From a virus: DNA of 22,121 nt. The position numbers and the translations under genes were made by a program. The notes beneath the pieces were generated by a model. It saw nothing but the letters and a program-made list of their open reading frames with translations, did no database searches and was not told the origin of the DNA. The stretch is from the IMG/VR virus record IMGVR_UViG_3300046000_002089, positions 1 to 22,121 of that record; one strand, written 5' to 3'. Positions 7,767-13,159 of this stretch are shown here, in pieces (the first letter of the stretch is position 1; every line of letters begins with the position of its first letter).

Positions 7767-9746
7767 TCAGTACCCCTTCGTCACGTTGTTGACCCACGCT
7801 TCAGTCGAGGCAATCTGTGCGTCAGTGGACTGAGCGCCGCGAACGATGAGCGAGTAGAGGCGTCCGTTGTAGGGCAAAGCGGTTCCGCCCAAACGACCAA
7901 TAAAGACAACACCCGACGAATAATTTCCGGTTCCTTGATCTGTGGTCGGAGACGCTACAACTGTGCCGTTTATTCGCAGAGCGCAAAGGTCTGAAGCTAT
8001 GTCAGCAATACCCGTTACAACATTAGTAATCGGCGCGGAGTATCCTGACGCTATATTTGCATCAGCGAAACTTGTTCCGCGACTTGCAAACATATAGTTC
8101 GGTGCTGCTGCTCTTGGGGCTCTGAGTTCAAACGACCCATTCACTGAAGTGACGTTCCCAAGACTTACGATATTACCACCCGCCGCATCACTCAGTTTCC
8201 GCACCCCCGCGAACACGCTCATCTTATCCGTGGCGCTGAAGTCGATGGACGCCGTGGCGAGGCTGTCATCCGTGCCGTCAAACTTGAGGTACAGCGGGAA
8301 GCCAGAGGTGTCGTAGTCCGTGGCTGCTGCAACGCGCTGGTAGGCGGGGATGCCTACGCCATCGTTGGTGACGCGGAGGTCTGCGCCCCAGAGGTAGACA
8401 CCGGATGTGCCGTCTCCGGCATATGTTGCGGCGCTGTTTATGAAGTAAGCAAGCTGCCCTGTTGTGCTTTTTGTGATTTGGACAGAACACCGATACCATC
8501 CATTTCCTACAGACGTAATGATGGCGTTTGACAATGTTACAGTTGCACCAGAACCAGACAGAGTAGCAGTGACGTTTGTCAGATCAAACGTTGCCAAGCT
8601 TGTTGCTTCATTCCAATCCGAAATGACTACTTTGTCATAGCCACCAGCTTTAGCGTAGAGACTTGCGGTATAGGCAACCCCGGCTGAGAGTGCCGACAAA
8701 ACATAGGTGGCATGGAATGTTGACGTTGTATTGGGAACCAGAAGATCAGCCGTAATTGTGCCGTCAGGTGCCGCTGTTGCATTCGCAACCGATCCAGACC
8801 CAAAGGCAAGAAGACTGGTCTTCGTCCAAGCCGCATTATCGAACTGCTCACTATACGTCAGCAGGTTCACCCTAGCACTCAGCACGGGGCGGGAGGCGGA
8901 GGTGGACTGCGAGGCGTGGTTGCCTGCTAGGGCTTTGACGCTTATATTGTCAAAGGTTGCCGTGCCCGCGTCATTAACCTGAAGCACAACGTAGGAAGTG
9001 GTCGCAGTAGCAACGAAATAGCCTGAGCTTGTACCTGCCGAAGACAAGATCGTAACGGCATTTGAACTGGCCGTGGCGTTGTCCGATTTGCGAATGGCGT
9101 TGAATGTTGCGCCTGATGTAACAATCTGACCCGTCACTTTGTACGTGACGCCTACAACAGTTGTGAATGCCTGAGTAAGAAAGCGCGTGACAGCACCAGA
9201 TATGGTCACTTGACCGCCTGAAACAGTCGCCGTACCAGCACTTAACGTCCAGCCTGTTGTGTCTGTATCAAACGTACCATTCGTGACCAACTCGCTGCCC
9301 AGCGCCAGCCCCTTGCTCTTGTCGAGGATCAGGCCAACAGGCTGCTCAACCGCCGTGACAGGCGTGGTCCCTGCGCTGTCTTGGAACATCGTGGTGAAGT
9401 CGCTTGGGTCGTACCATACGCCCTGCTCACCAGCAGAGAAGAGATTCAGCGGAGAGAATAGACCCAAGAAGTAATAAGACCCGTCGGGAGCCTGAAGACC
9501 AGATAGAGTAGTCGGGGCTGTTCTACCTCTGATAGCTCCCGAAGGATGGTATAGACCCCCGTAAGTACTAATGCTTACTCCGGTAACATCGACTACGTTC
9601 ATCGAGCCATCAGCGGCGTAAAGACCAACATAGGAGGTACCGGAGACAAGATTAATACGTAAGGCACCAGAAGCAGAATATCTTCCAGTCCCTGTCGTAT
9701 CTGAAAGAGCTACGTTTAAAGCTCCTGTACTTGTATAAAGAGGCAT
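7767..9746 (-). CDS. Large tail spike/fibre with lectin-like receptor-binding domains
   Basis: A 659-residue protein, first gene of the leftward late operon. Residues 1-100 hold about five imperfect repeats of roughly 20 residues centred on PLYTSTGAL, GRYSASGAL, GLYAADGSM, GLYHPSGAI and GLQAPDGSY. Then comes GLFSPLNLFSAGEQGVWYDP, a linker common in prophage fibres. Two carbohydrate-binding-module-like beta-sandwiches follow: one begins ELVTNGTFDTDTTGWTLSAG (about 152-275), the other LLTYSEQFDNAAWTKTS (about 296-460). The C-terminus (about 487-655) is LamG/concanavalin-like: LKFDGTDDSLATAS, then RINGTVV and VFIGRLGG. No hydrolase motif is evident. It most likely binds a surface polysaccharide. 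The DNA for residues about 100-659 is strikingly GC-rich, the first part is not, so the gene is mosaic. Confidence 0.82.
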   Translation of the reverse strand: MPLYTSTGALNVALSDTTGTGRYSASGALRINLVSGTSYVGLYAADGSMNVVDVTGVSISTYGGLYHPSGAIRGRTAPTTLSGLQAPDGSYYFLGLFSPLNLFSAGEQGVWYDPSDFTTMFQDSAGTTPVTAVEQPVGLILDKSKGLALGSELVTNGTFDTDTTGWTLSAGTATVSGGQVTISGAVTRFLTQAFTTVVGVTYKVTGQIVTSGATFNAIRKSDNATASSNAVTILSSAGTSSGYFVATATTSYVVLQVNDAGTATFDNISVKALAGNHASQSTSASRPVLSARVNLLTYSEQFDNAAWTKTSLLAFGSGSVANATAAPDGTITADLLVPNTTSTFHATYVLSALSAGVAYTASLYAKAGGYDKVVISDWNEATSLATFDLTNVTATLSGSGATVTLSNAIITSVGNGWYRCSVQITKSTTGQLAYFINSAATYAGDGTSGVYLWGADLRVTNDGVGIPAYQRVAAATDYDTSGFPLYLKFDGTDDSLATASIDFSATDKMSVFAGVRKLSDAAGGNIVSLGNVTSVNGSFELRAPRAAAPNYMFASRGTSFADANIASGYSAPITNVVTGIADIASDLCALRINGTVVASPTTDQGTGNYSSGVVFIGRLGGTALPYNGRLYSLIVRGAQSTDAQIASTEAWVNNVTKGY

Positions 9747-9870
9747 CGGCTACCCTTAATTGGAGACACAGATAAAGAAGAAAAGACAAAAGAAAAGACT
9801 TAAACCCTACCTTAGGTATATCTTTTAGTTAAAGACCTTTAGGGTAGAACTCATAAAAGATTATCTACTC

Positions 9871-9909
9871 AGGTTACTATCTAATAGTTTAACTAGAGTT
9901 TAGTAACCT
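9871..9909. repeat. Inverted repeat in the leftward leader
   Basis: Perfect 9-bp arms AGGTTACTA (9871-9879) and TAGTAACCT (9901-9909) enclose a second dyad, TAGTT-T-AACTA (9885-9895), giving one interrupted 39-bp symmetric element. It lies in the predicted 5' leader of the late transcript, so it may act as an RNA hairpin or as a protein-binding site. Confidence 0.6.
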
Positions 9910-9927
9910 AAGTTTAATAATCAATAA

Positions 9928-9950
9928 GGATAGATACCTTAACTCTATCC
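9928..9950. repeat. Hairpin just downstream of the leftward start site
   Basis: Perfect 7-bp arms GGATAGA (9928-9934) and TCTATCC (9944-9950) with a 9-nt loop. On the minus strand it is about 16-40 nt after the predicted transcription start. It is followed by TTATT, too weak a T-run to call a terminator; an attenuator or 5' stabiliser is possible. Confidence 0.45.
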
Positions 9951-9972
9951 CCCGGGTTTAACAATATGTATC

Positions 9973-10002
9973 ATTATAACATATCCCCGCCCCCGGAGTC
10001 AA
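9973..10002 (-). promoter_or_regulatory. Leftward sigma70 promoter for the late operon
   Basis: On the minus strand TTGACT (9997-10002) is separated by 18 bp from a perfect TATAAT (9973-9978), which is preceded by TG one base away (TGTTATAAT, extended -10). The spacer is unusually GC-rich (CCGGGGGCGGGG). A 6-bp dyad, ATATGT (9964-9969) and ACATAT (9979-9984), surrounds the -10 box and could be an operator. The predicted start near 9966 gives a leader of about 220 nt before the spike gene at 9746. Confidence 0.75.
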
Positions 10003-10162
10003 TACCCTTTCTCTATTATTACAGAAATTTAATAATATATTTATCTTGACAGGGTATTCTAATAGTAAGTCCGATTGTCTAGAATTTCTTCTAGAAAATT
10101 TCATGGTGTGATTAAGGGGGATAGGAGGTAGTCAAACCCCCGCCCACCCGTTTAACCCTATG

Positions 10163-10243
10163 CTAGGACTTTATTCCCAAGGGGAAGCCCTAGGAATATA
10201 TTCACATGGTAGGACACTAGGAATTTATCCCTACGGATTTCCT
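10163..10243 (+). repeat. Three 27-bp tandem repeats
   Basis: Units 10163-10189, 10190-10216 and 10217-10243 each start CTAGGA(A/C)T followed by TATTC/TATCC-like bases; identity is highest in the first 15-20 bases. In the frame of ATG 10160 (stop TAA 10268-10270) the units read LGLYSQGEA, LGIYSHGRT, LGIYPYGFP, a clear nonapeptide repeat in a potential 36-residue peptide. No Shine-Dalgarno lies near this ATG, so I do not call a gene; the array may be an iteron-like DNA site or the remnant of a repeat-rich fibre gene. Confidence 0.6.
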
Positions 10244-10419
10244 AGGACTACATACCTAGCATGTGACTAATAGCAGTTAGGAATCATTGTGTTGTCAAGA
10301 TAATTGTTTTGAGGAATATCAATGGGTTAGACCGAAAGGGGATAGGAATAAATCTACTCCATACTCCTGGGCAATCTGTCAGAAATGTATAGGAATAAAC
10401 ATATTCCCAGTGTAGGATC
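10164..10419 (+). repeat. Cluster of nine TAGGA-containing motifs (iteron candidates)
   Basis: TAGGAAT occurs at 10191, 10218, 10278, 10343 and 10390; the variants TAGGACT (10164, 10243), TAGGACA (10210) and TAGGATC (10413) fill the gaps. Most are followed by A/T-rich triplets (ATAT, TTAT, AAAT). All are in the same orientation within about 255 bp, more than expected by chance for a 5-7 bp word. They could be binding sites for a replication initiator or regulator. Spacing is irregular after the first three. Confidence 0.5.
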
Positions 10420-10480
10420 GATAGGTCAAATAATACACTACCAATTCAGTAGAGATCTAACCCCTTGATATCACAAGGAA

Positions 10481-10561
10481 AGAGCCATGCATCCTAAGCA
10501 TACGGGTATGCACTGTTAGCACCCTTGACAGGATTCTTGTACCACCTATGGTGATGGCTCT
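10481..10561. repeat. Nested inverted repeats around the rightward promoter
   Basis: Outer arms AGAGCCAT (10481-10488) and ATGGCTCT (10554-10561) are perfectly complementary. Inside are ATCCT (10491-10495) with AGGAT (10530-10534), the near-contiguous palindrome GCATAC-GG-GTATGC (10498-10511), and CACC-TAT-GGTG (10543-10553). Folded, the region gives a three-way-junction-like shape. The promoter -35 and -10 boxes lie within it, so a cruciform or operator arrangement could affect transcription. Confidence 0.5.
10525..10552 (+). promoter_or_regulatory. Rightward sigma70 early promoter
   Basis: A perfect -35 TTGACA (10525-10530) is followed after 16 bp by TATGGT (10547-10552), a four-of-six match to the -10 consensus. 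A start near 10559 would give a leader of about 185 nt before the first early gene at 10744. It is the best plus-strand promoter in the control region. Confidence 0.65.
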
Positions 10562-10590
10562 ACCTGCTGATTCACATTGTAAATGACTTA

Positions 10591-10657
10591 ACAACCCCAA
10601 ACGGGGCGGGCGCGAGCTATGCCTATACCGTAACGGTCTGACACACCTAGGGGTTGT
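10591..10657 (+). promoter_or_regulatory. Structured early leader with alternative pairings
   Basis: ACAACCCC (10591-10598) can pair with GGGGTTGT (10650-10657), closing a domain that contains the short dyad ACCGT-A-ACGGT (10627-10637). The same CCCC can instead pair with GGGG at 10603-10606 (CCCC-AAAC-GGGG). Two mutually exclusive folds in a leader suggest a possible attenuation or stability element. No known riboswitch class was recognised. Confidence 0.45.
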
Positions 10658-10660
10658 CTA

Positions 10661-10712
10661 AGCTAGTCCCTCAGTTTTCCGTTTTCCCATGTGGGAAACT
10701 GGGGGACTAGCT
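10661..10712 (+). promoter_or_regulatory. 20-bp leader hairpin, possible RNase III site
   Basis: The arms 10661-10680 and 10693-10712 (outer ends AGCTAGTCCC and GGGACTAGCT) pair over 20 bp with two G-U pairs and no bulge, with a 12-nt loop 10681-10692. No T-run follows, so it is not a terminator. Its length suits RNase III cleavage, as in T7 early mRNA, or mRNA protection. The loop and right arm also contain a 19-nt element repeated at 11332-11350. Confidence 0.65.
10680..10698. repeat. Palindromic 19-bp element, copy 1
   Basis: CGTTTTCCCATGTGGGAAA, with symmetric arms TTTCCCA and TGGGAAA separated by 2 bp. It is identical over 19 bp to the copy at 11332-11350. The first copy lies 46 bp before the start of the first early gene. 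The symmetry and 2-bp spacing fit a dimeric DNA-binding protein. Confidence 0.6.
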
Positions 10713-10743
10713 CATTAGTCCAATCAACTGGAAAGTAAAAATT

Positions 10744-11247
10744 ATGTCTATCAACTATATCAAAGCAGCTAATGAAATCGCCAAACTCTACGTTGCTCAA
10801 GGTAATGGCCTGATCCAACTCTCAGACAAGCTGTTGCATGCTCTTAGGGAAGCTGAGAGCAACGGCACAGATGTAAACATGGTTTGGGCAAGCATCGCCC
10901 GCACGAATAACTGGAGTGACCGTGACGCTGGCCTTGACGGAAACCCGATGCCAAAGACACTGGCAAACTATCGGTCCCTCTCACGGAAGGCCATTCAGCT
11001 TGCCGTAGGCCATAACTACTCGGACCACGCAGCATGGAAGAAAGCGATTGCCCATGCGAACAAGTTGTCTAAGTCTCAGGAAGCGGAGGAAACGCCACGT
11101 ATCCCCTCAGTTGACCTAAACGAAATGGAAATGCCCTCTTACGTCGAGCACATCATTAAAAAGCGTTTGTCTATGACAGAAAAGAATATCAAAACCTTTG
11201 ATAGTGTTATCATCAAAGCAATCGAAAAGTTTATGGAAGTTGCCTAA
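10744..11247 (+). CDS. First early protein, unknown; possible regulator
   Basis: A 167-residue protein starting MSINYIKAANEIAKLYVAQG with a modest GGAAAG site 8 nt upstream. It looks mostly helical. A central stretch, WASIARTNNWSDRDAGLDGN then PMPKTLANYRSLSRKAIQLA, resembles a DNA-binding helix pair but I cannot assign a family; the C-terminus is basic and helical (HIIKKRLSMTEKNIKTF). It is the only gene between the early promoter and a Rho-independent terminator, so it can be made alone right after entry. The same palindrome precedes its start and follows its terminator, which makes autoregulation and control of the next operon a reasonable hypothesis. A host-takeover role is equally possible. 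Confidence 0.75.
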   Translation: MSINYIKAANEIAKLYVAQGNGLIQLSDKLLHALREAESNGTDVNMVWASIARTNNWSDRDAGLDGNPMPKTLANYRSLSRKAIQLAVGHNYSDHAAWKKAIAHANKLSKSQEAEETPRIPSVDLNEMEMPSYVEHIIKKRLSMTEKNIKTFDSVIIKAIEKFMEVA

Positions 11248-11272
11248 CTCACGTAGTAAGTAGAAACACCAA

Positions 11273-11302
11273 GGGGTCATCCGAGAGGATGGCCTCTTTT
11301 TT
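11273..11302 (+). terminator. Rho-independent terminator after the first early gene
   Basis: Stem GGGGTCATCC (11273-11282) and GGATGGCCTC (11287-11296) pair over 10 bp (two G-U), with GAGA as tetraloop and TTTTTT immediately after. It lies 26 nt past the stop codon. Confidence 0.9.
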
Positions 11303-11319
11303 CGTACCTAATTCTAGAA

Positions 11320-11325
11320 TATAAT
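11320..11325 (+). promoter_or_regulatory. Possible -10 box for the small early genes
   Basis: A perfect TATAAT sits between the terminator and the second palindrome copy. The -35 position at 17 bp holds only a T-run (part of the terminator), so the promoter would be weak or need an activator. The predicted start falls inside the palindrome 11332-11350, where a bound protein would block transcription. Confidence 0.4.
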
Positions 11326-11331
11326 CCTACT

Positions 11332-11350
11332 CGTTTTCCCATGTGGGAAA
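11332..11350. repeat. Palindromic 19-bp element, copy 2
   Basis: Identical to 10680-10698. It lies directly after a TATAAT box and 58 bp before the next gene at 11408. A long T-run starts about 10 bp after it, too far for a standard terminator. Confidence 0.6.
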
Positions 11351-11407
11351 TCAGTTCTTCTTTTTTTTTAATTGTCTAGAAGGTAGCTAAGGTAAAGAGG
11401 TGTCCAA

Positions 11408-11494
11408 ATGGAAATGTTTCTAACGGCTGGTATGTATATCGTGATGGTGGCAATCGTAACGCTGCTTTATCTAGAAGGCAGGAAAGGAATCTAA
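11408..11494 (+). CDS. 28-residue single-span membrane peptide
   Basis: ATG 11408 follows a good AGAGGTG site at 7 nt spacing. The product is MEMFLTAGMYIVMVAIVTLL followed by YLEGRKGI: one hydrophobic segment covering residues 4-22 and a short basic tail, predicting an N-out or N-in single-pass inner-membrane peptide. It ends 1 nt before the next start, in a packed operon. Very small membrane peptides in the early region of phages often target host membrane processes or block other phages, but there is no homologue I can name. The start, SD and operon fit make it credible despite its size. Confidence 0.6.
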   Translation: MEMFLTAGMYIVMVAIVTLLYLEGRKGI

Positions 11495-11495
11495 C

Positions 11496-11840
11496 ATGCA
11501 AACGCTAGAGCTTAGGCTTACTCATGTATACGCTGATACGTGGAGGAATGAGGACGAGTGGAAAGCTATTGGTGAGTTCGAGGTAACGGATACAGAGAGG
11601 TGGGTAAAAAAGGGGGGAGATATCCAAGAACCAATGAAAGTAATTCATTCAATACATGTACAAAGTGAGGCTAGTGTAGAAGAGATAAGCAAAGCGTTAC
11701 AAGAAACCTTTACAATGACGGGATGCACCCACGAATATGATTGCTGTGGTTGTCGTTCTTATCATGCAAAGAAACCTACCCGTGTATCAGATGACTCAAC
11801 TGTATGGACACTAGAAGTTAACTCATGGAGGAACTACTAA
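11496..11840 (+). CDS. Early hypothetical protein with Cys cluster
   Basis: A 114-residue protein preceded by GGAAAGGA. It starts MQTLELRLTHVYADTW; the C-terminal half contains GCTHEYDCCGCRSYHAKKP (about 80-98) with four Cys and two His within 15 residues, a likely metal site. Similar Cys motifs occur in small uncharacterised phage proteins. It is the second gene of a row of seven very small genes with overlapping or near-touching starts and stops. Function unknown. Confidence 0.75.
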   Translation: MQTLELRLTHVYADTWRNEDEWKAIGEFEVTDTERWVKKGGDIQEPMKVIHSIHVQSEASVEEISKALQETFTMTGCTHEYDCCGCRSYHAKKPTRVSDDSTVWTLEVNSWRNY

Positions 11841-11841
11841 T

Positions 11842-12018
11842 ATGGCACGCAACAAGTACGTCTACGTAATCATGGCTCATAACACTCAACATAAGTCTAC
11901 TTACATCTCACGTATCTGTTCTAACAAGAAGAAGGCAGAGAATGAATCTAAGTACATCCAAGATATCATGAAGGGTGAACCTATCGTTTACTGGACTAGC
12001 AGGGAGAGGGTATCGTAA
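11842..12018 (+). CDS. Small early hypothetical protein
   Basis: A 58-residue protein with GGAGGA 9 nt before ATG 11842; its TAA overlaps the next ATG (TAATG). Sequence MARNKYVYVIMAHNTQHKST then YISRICSNKKKAENESKYIQ: a beta strand, a basic helix and a short acidic/aromatic end (GEPIVYWTSRERVS). The pattern resembles small phage proteins in which a strand is followed by residues like ICSNKKKAE; no function is known to me. Codon use matches its neighbours. Confidence 0.7.
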   Translation: MARNKYVYVIMAHNTQHKSTYISRICSNKKKAENESKYIQDIMKGEPIVYWTSRERVS

Positions 12019-12227
12019 TGACTATGATTGTTTATTACAAGTCCAAGAAGGAACTAAAAGAACAGGTAGGTAAGCCTCTTAAATATGTAGAGACTAGCCT
12101 GTTTGGTCCTGAGTATAAGGATGATGGTATGCTTACCGTTGCTAACCGTCCTCATATCACGGGCATGGGCAGAGAGTTCTTCGCCAATGTCTACATGGAA
12201 AATGGTATCATCAAGAAGGTGACTTAA
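12018..12227 (+). CDS. Small early hypothetical protein
   Basis: A 69-residue protein coupled to the previous gene by TAATG. It begins MTMIVYYKSKKELKEQVGKP and ends NVYMENGIIKKVT, with an alternating strand pattern in between. The last codons contain AAGAAGGTGA, which serves as the ribosome-binding site of the next gene, an arrangement repeated in the following gene. No recognised family. Confidence 0.7.
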   Translation: MTMIVYYKSKKELKEQVGKPLKYVETSLFGPEYKDDGMLTVANRPHITGMGREFFANVYMENGIIKKVT

Positions 12228-12228
12228 G

Positions 12229-12420
12229 ATGACGCTGCAAGATTACGCAAGAGAGTATGTCAAGACGGTGATGTCCCAGCCTAATGGGTGGGGTCAGTGT
12301 GTACATCCTACATTCGGTAGGTCTGATGAGATGATGATCAGGATGTATCGATTGTTTGGTGGTGTACCCTCAGAGTATGCAATTGAAGCAGAGTTTAACC
12401 GTATCAAGAAGGTGACATGA
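12229..12420 (+). CDS. Small early hypothetical protein
   Basis: A 63-residue protein starting MTLQDYAREYVKTVMSQPNG. It ends in RIKKVT, the same ending as its upstream neighbour, because AAGAAGGTGAC again doubles as the SD for the next gene (ATGATG start overlapping TGA). The middle, WGQCVHPTFGRSDEMMIRMY, is not known to me. The shared ending may also hint at a small duplication in this row. Confidence 0.7.
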   Translation: MTLQDYAREYVKTVMSQPNGWGQCVHPTFGRSDEMMIRMYRLFGGVPSEYAIEAEFNRIKKVT

Positions 12421-12626
12421 TGCAAGTCGTTAGTATTAAACATCTAAATGATCCTTACACACAGGGGTATGCTGACTGTAAGGAAGGCAAAGAGTTTTAC
12501 CCACACTACTGGGTATCATTCGAGAAGAATGTATCAGAGCTATGCCACGGTGCTGCTATGTCAGTCTATGACAAGGGTCAGTACACACTTGGCTGGGATG
12601 CAGCTATTATGGGAGGTGCGCTATGA
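12417..12626 (+). CDS. Small early hypothetical protein
   Basis: A 69-residue protein; two ATGs (12417 and 12420) are possible, the first overlapping the stop of the preceding gene. The central motif DPYTQGYADCKEGKEFYPHY resembles small phage and plasmid proteins with a GYxDCKxGK pattern, of unknown role. The start of the following gene overlaps its end by 4 nt. An alternate frame over the same stretch (from 12448) is weaker in coding character and is not called. Confidence 0.7.
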   Translation: MMQVVSIKHLNDPYTQGYADCKEGKEFYPHYWVSFEKNVSELCHGAAMSVYDKGQYTLGWDAAIMGGAL

Positions 12627-12934
12627 AAAATGAGGAACGAATGAGCGAGGACTCTTACATCAGGTACAGCAGGGGCAGGGGTGAGGCGACTTCCTACGTG
12701 GGAAGAGATGCTACTGAATTGTTCCGCGTCAACATGATCAAGGTTAGTATCAAGTTGTACATGAAGACGGGCATGATACCTACACGGGGTGTCACCATTA
12801 GTAAGTTACTCAAGATGGCAGAGCAATACACTGGTAGGAAGTATAAGAAATCTGAGGCTGCTTATGCAGTAGAGGATTTACACAACTGGGTTACCTGTAT
12901 GGTATCAGCACTACCAATCGAGGAGGTTGACTAA
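12623..12934 (+). CDS. Early hypothetical protein
   Basis: A 103-residue protein. I take ATG 12623 because GGAGG lies 7 nt upstream; a second ATG at 12641 is possible. Sequence features: a charged N-terminus (SEDSYIRYSRGRGEATSYVG), a helical middle (ELFRVNMIKVSIKLYMKTGM) and a basic stretch GRKYKKSEAAYAVEDLHNW. It could be a small DNA- or RNA-binding protein, but no family is evident. Its last codons carry the GAGGAGG site of the next gene. Confidence 0.7.
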   Translation: MKNEERMSEDSYIRYSRGRGEATSYVGRDATELFRVNMIKVSIKLYMKTGMIPTRGVTISKLLKMAEQYTGRKYKKSEAAYAVEDLHNWVTCMVSALPIEEVD

Positions 12935-12935
12935 G

Positions 12936-13157
12936 ATGTACCACGTATACGGTTATGATCTAAAGAGTGGTGAGGATTGTCTCTTGCATTCGTTTATGTA
13001 CAAGCAAGAGGCTATCCGTTGGGCTAAAGGGTACACTCAGCGTGACATGGGTGGTTGGAATAAAGTCTGTGTTCAATGCGAAAGGGAAGTAGACGTTGAT
13101 GAAACTATGGAAGTTGTCGTCTGGTCTGTCTATGAAGAACCGATTGGGGAGTACTAA
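12936..13157 (+). CDS. Small early hypothetical protein
   Basis: A 73-residue protein from ATG 12936, 9 nt after GGAGG; the in-frame TTG nine bases earlier overlaps the site itself and is less likely. Sequence MYHVYGYDLKSGEDCLLHSF, then KQEAIRWAKGYTQRDMGGW and an acidic end (VDVDETMEVVVWSVYEEPIG). It looks like a compact alpha/beta fold of the kind seen in many small phage proteins. No function known. It ends 2 nt before the GP88-like gene. Confidence 0.7.
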   Translation: MYHVYGYDLKSGEDCLLHSFMYKQEAIRWAKGYTQRDMGGWNKVCVQCEREVDVDETMEVVVWSVYEEPIGEY

Positions 13158-13159
13158 TC

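Larger units (their letters stand above)
9747..10743. other. Non-coding divergent control region, candidate origin
   Basis: About 1 kb without a convincing gene lies between the leftward late operon and the rightward early genes. It is AT-rich and contains many stops in all frames. It holds a leftward promoter near 9973-10002, inverted repeats at 9871-9909 and 9928-9950, a C-rich stretch near 10136-10148, three 27-bp tandem units at 10163-10243, scattered TAGGAAT-like motifs to 10419, nested inverted repeats at 10481-10561, a rightward promoter at 10525-10552 and two strong leader hairpins up to 10712. Such a mix of repeats and opposed promoters is usual for phage origins and lysis/early switches. 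Origin function is an inference; no DnaA box with a full consensus match was seen. Confidence 0.6.

Noticed and set aside
10046-10074. TTGACA at 10046-10051 as a second rightward promoter
   Set aside because: No -10-like hexamer at 15-19 bp; only TAGTAA at 11 bp. It shares CTTGACAGG with the accepted promoter but is not supported as one.
10270-10298. Minus-strand TTGACA at 10293-10298
   Set aside because: The best -10 at 17 bp is TGCTAT, too weak to call.
10487-10519. Ten-codon leader peptide MHPKHTGMHC
   Set aside because: It has a good SD but lies upstream of the predicted early transcript start, so it may never be transcribed; noted only as part of the nested dyads.
11332-11371. Second palindrome plus T-run as a terminator
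   Set aside because: The T-run begins about 10 nt after the stem and the stem has only 6 bp with a realistic loop; the first copy has no T-run at all. A binding site fits better.
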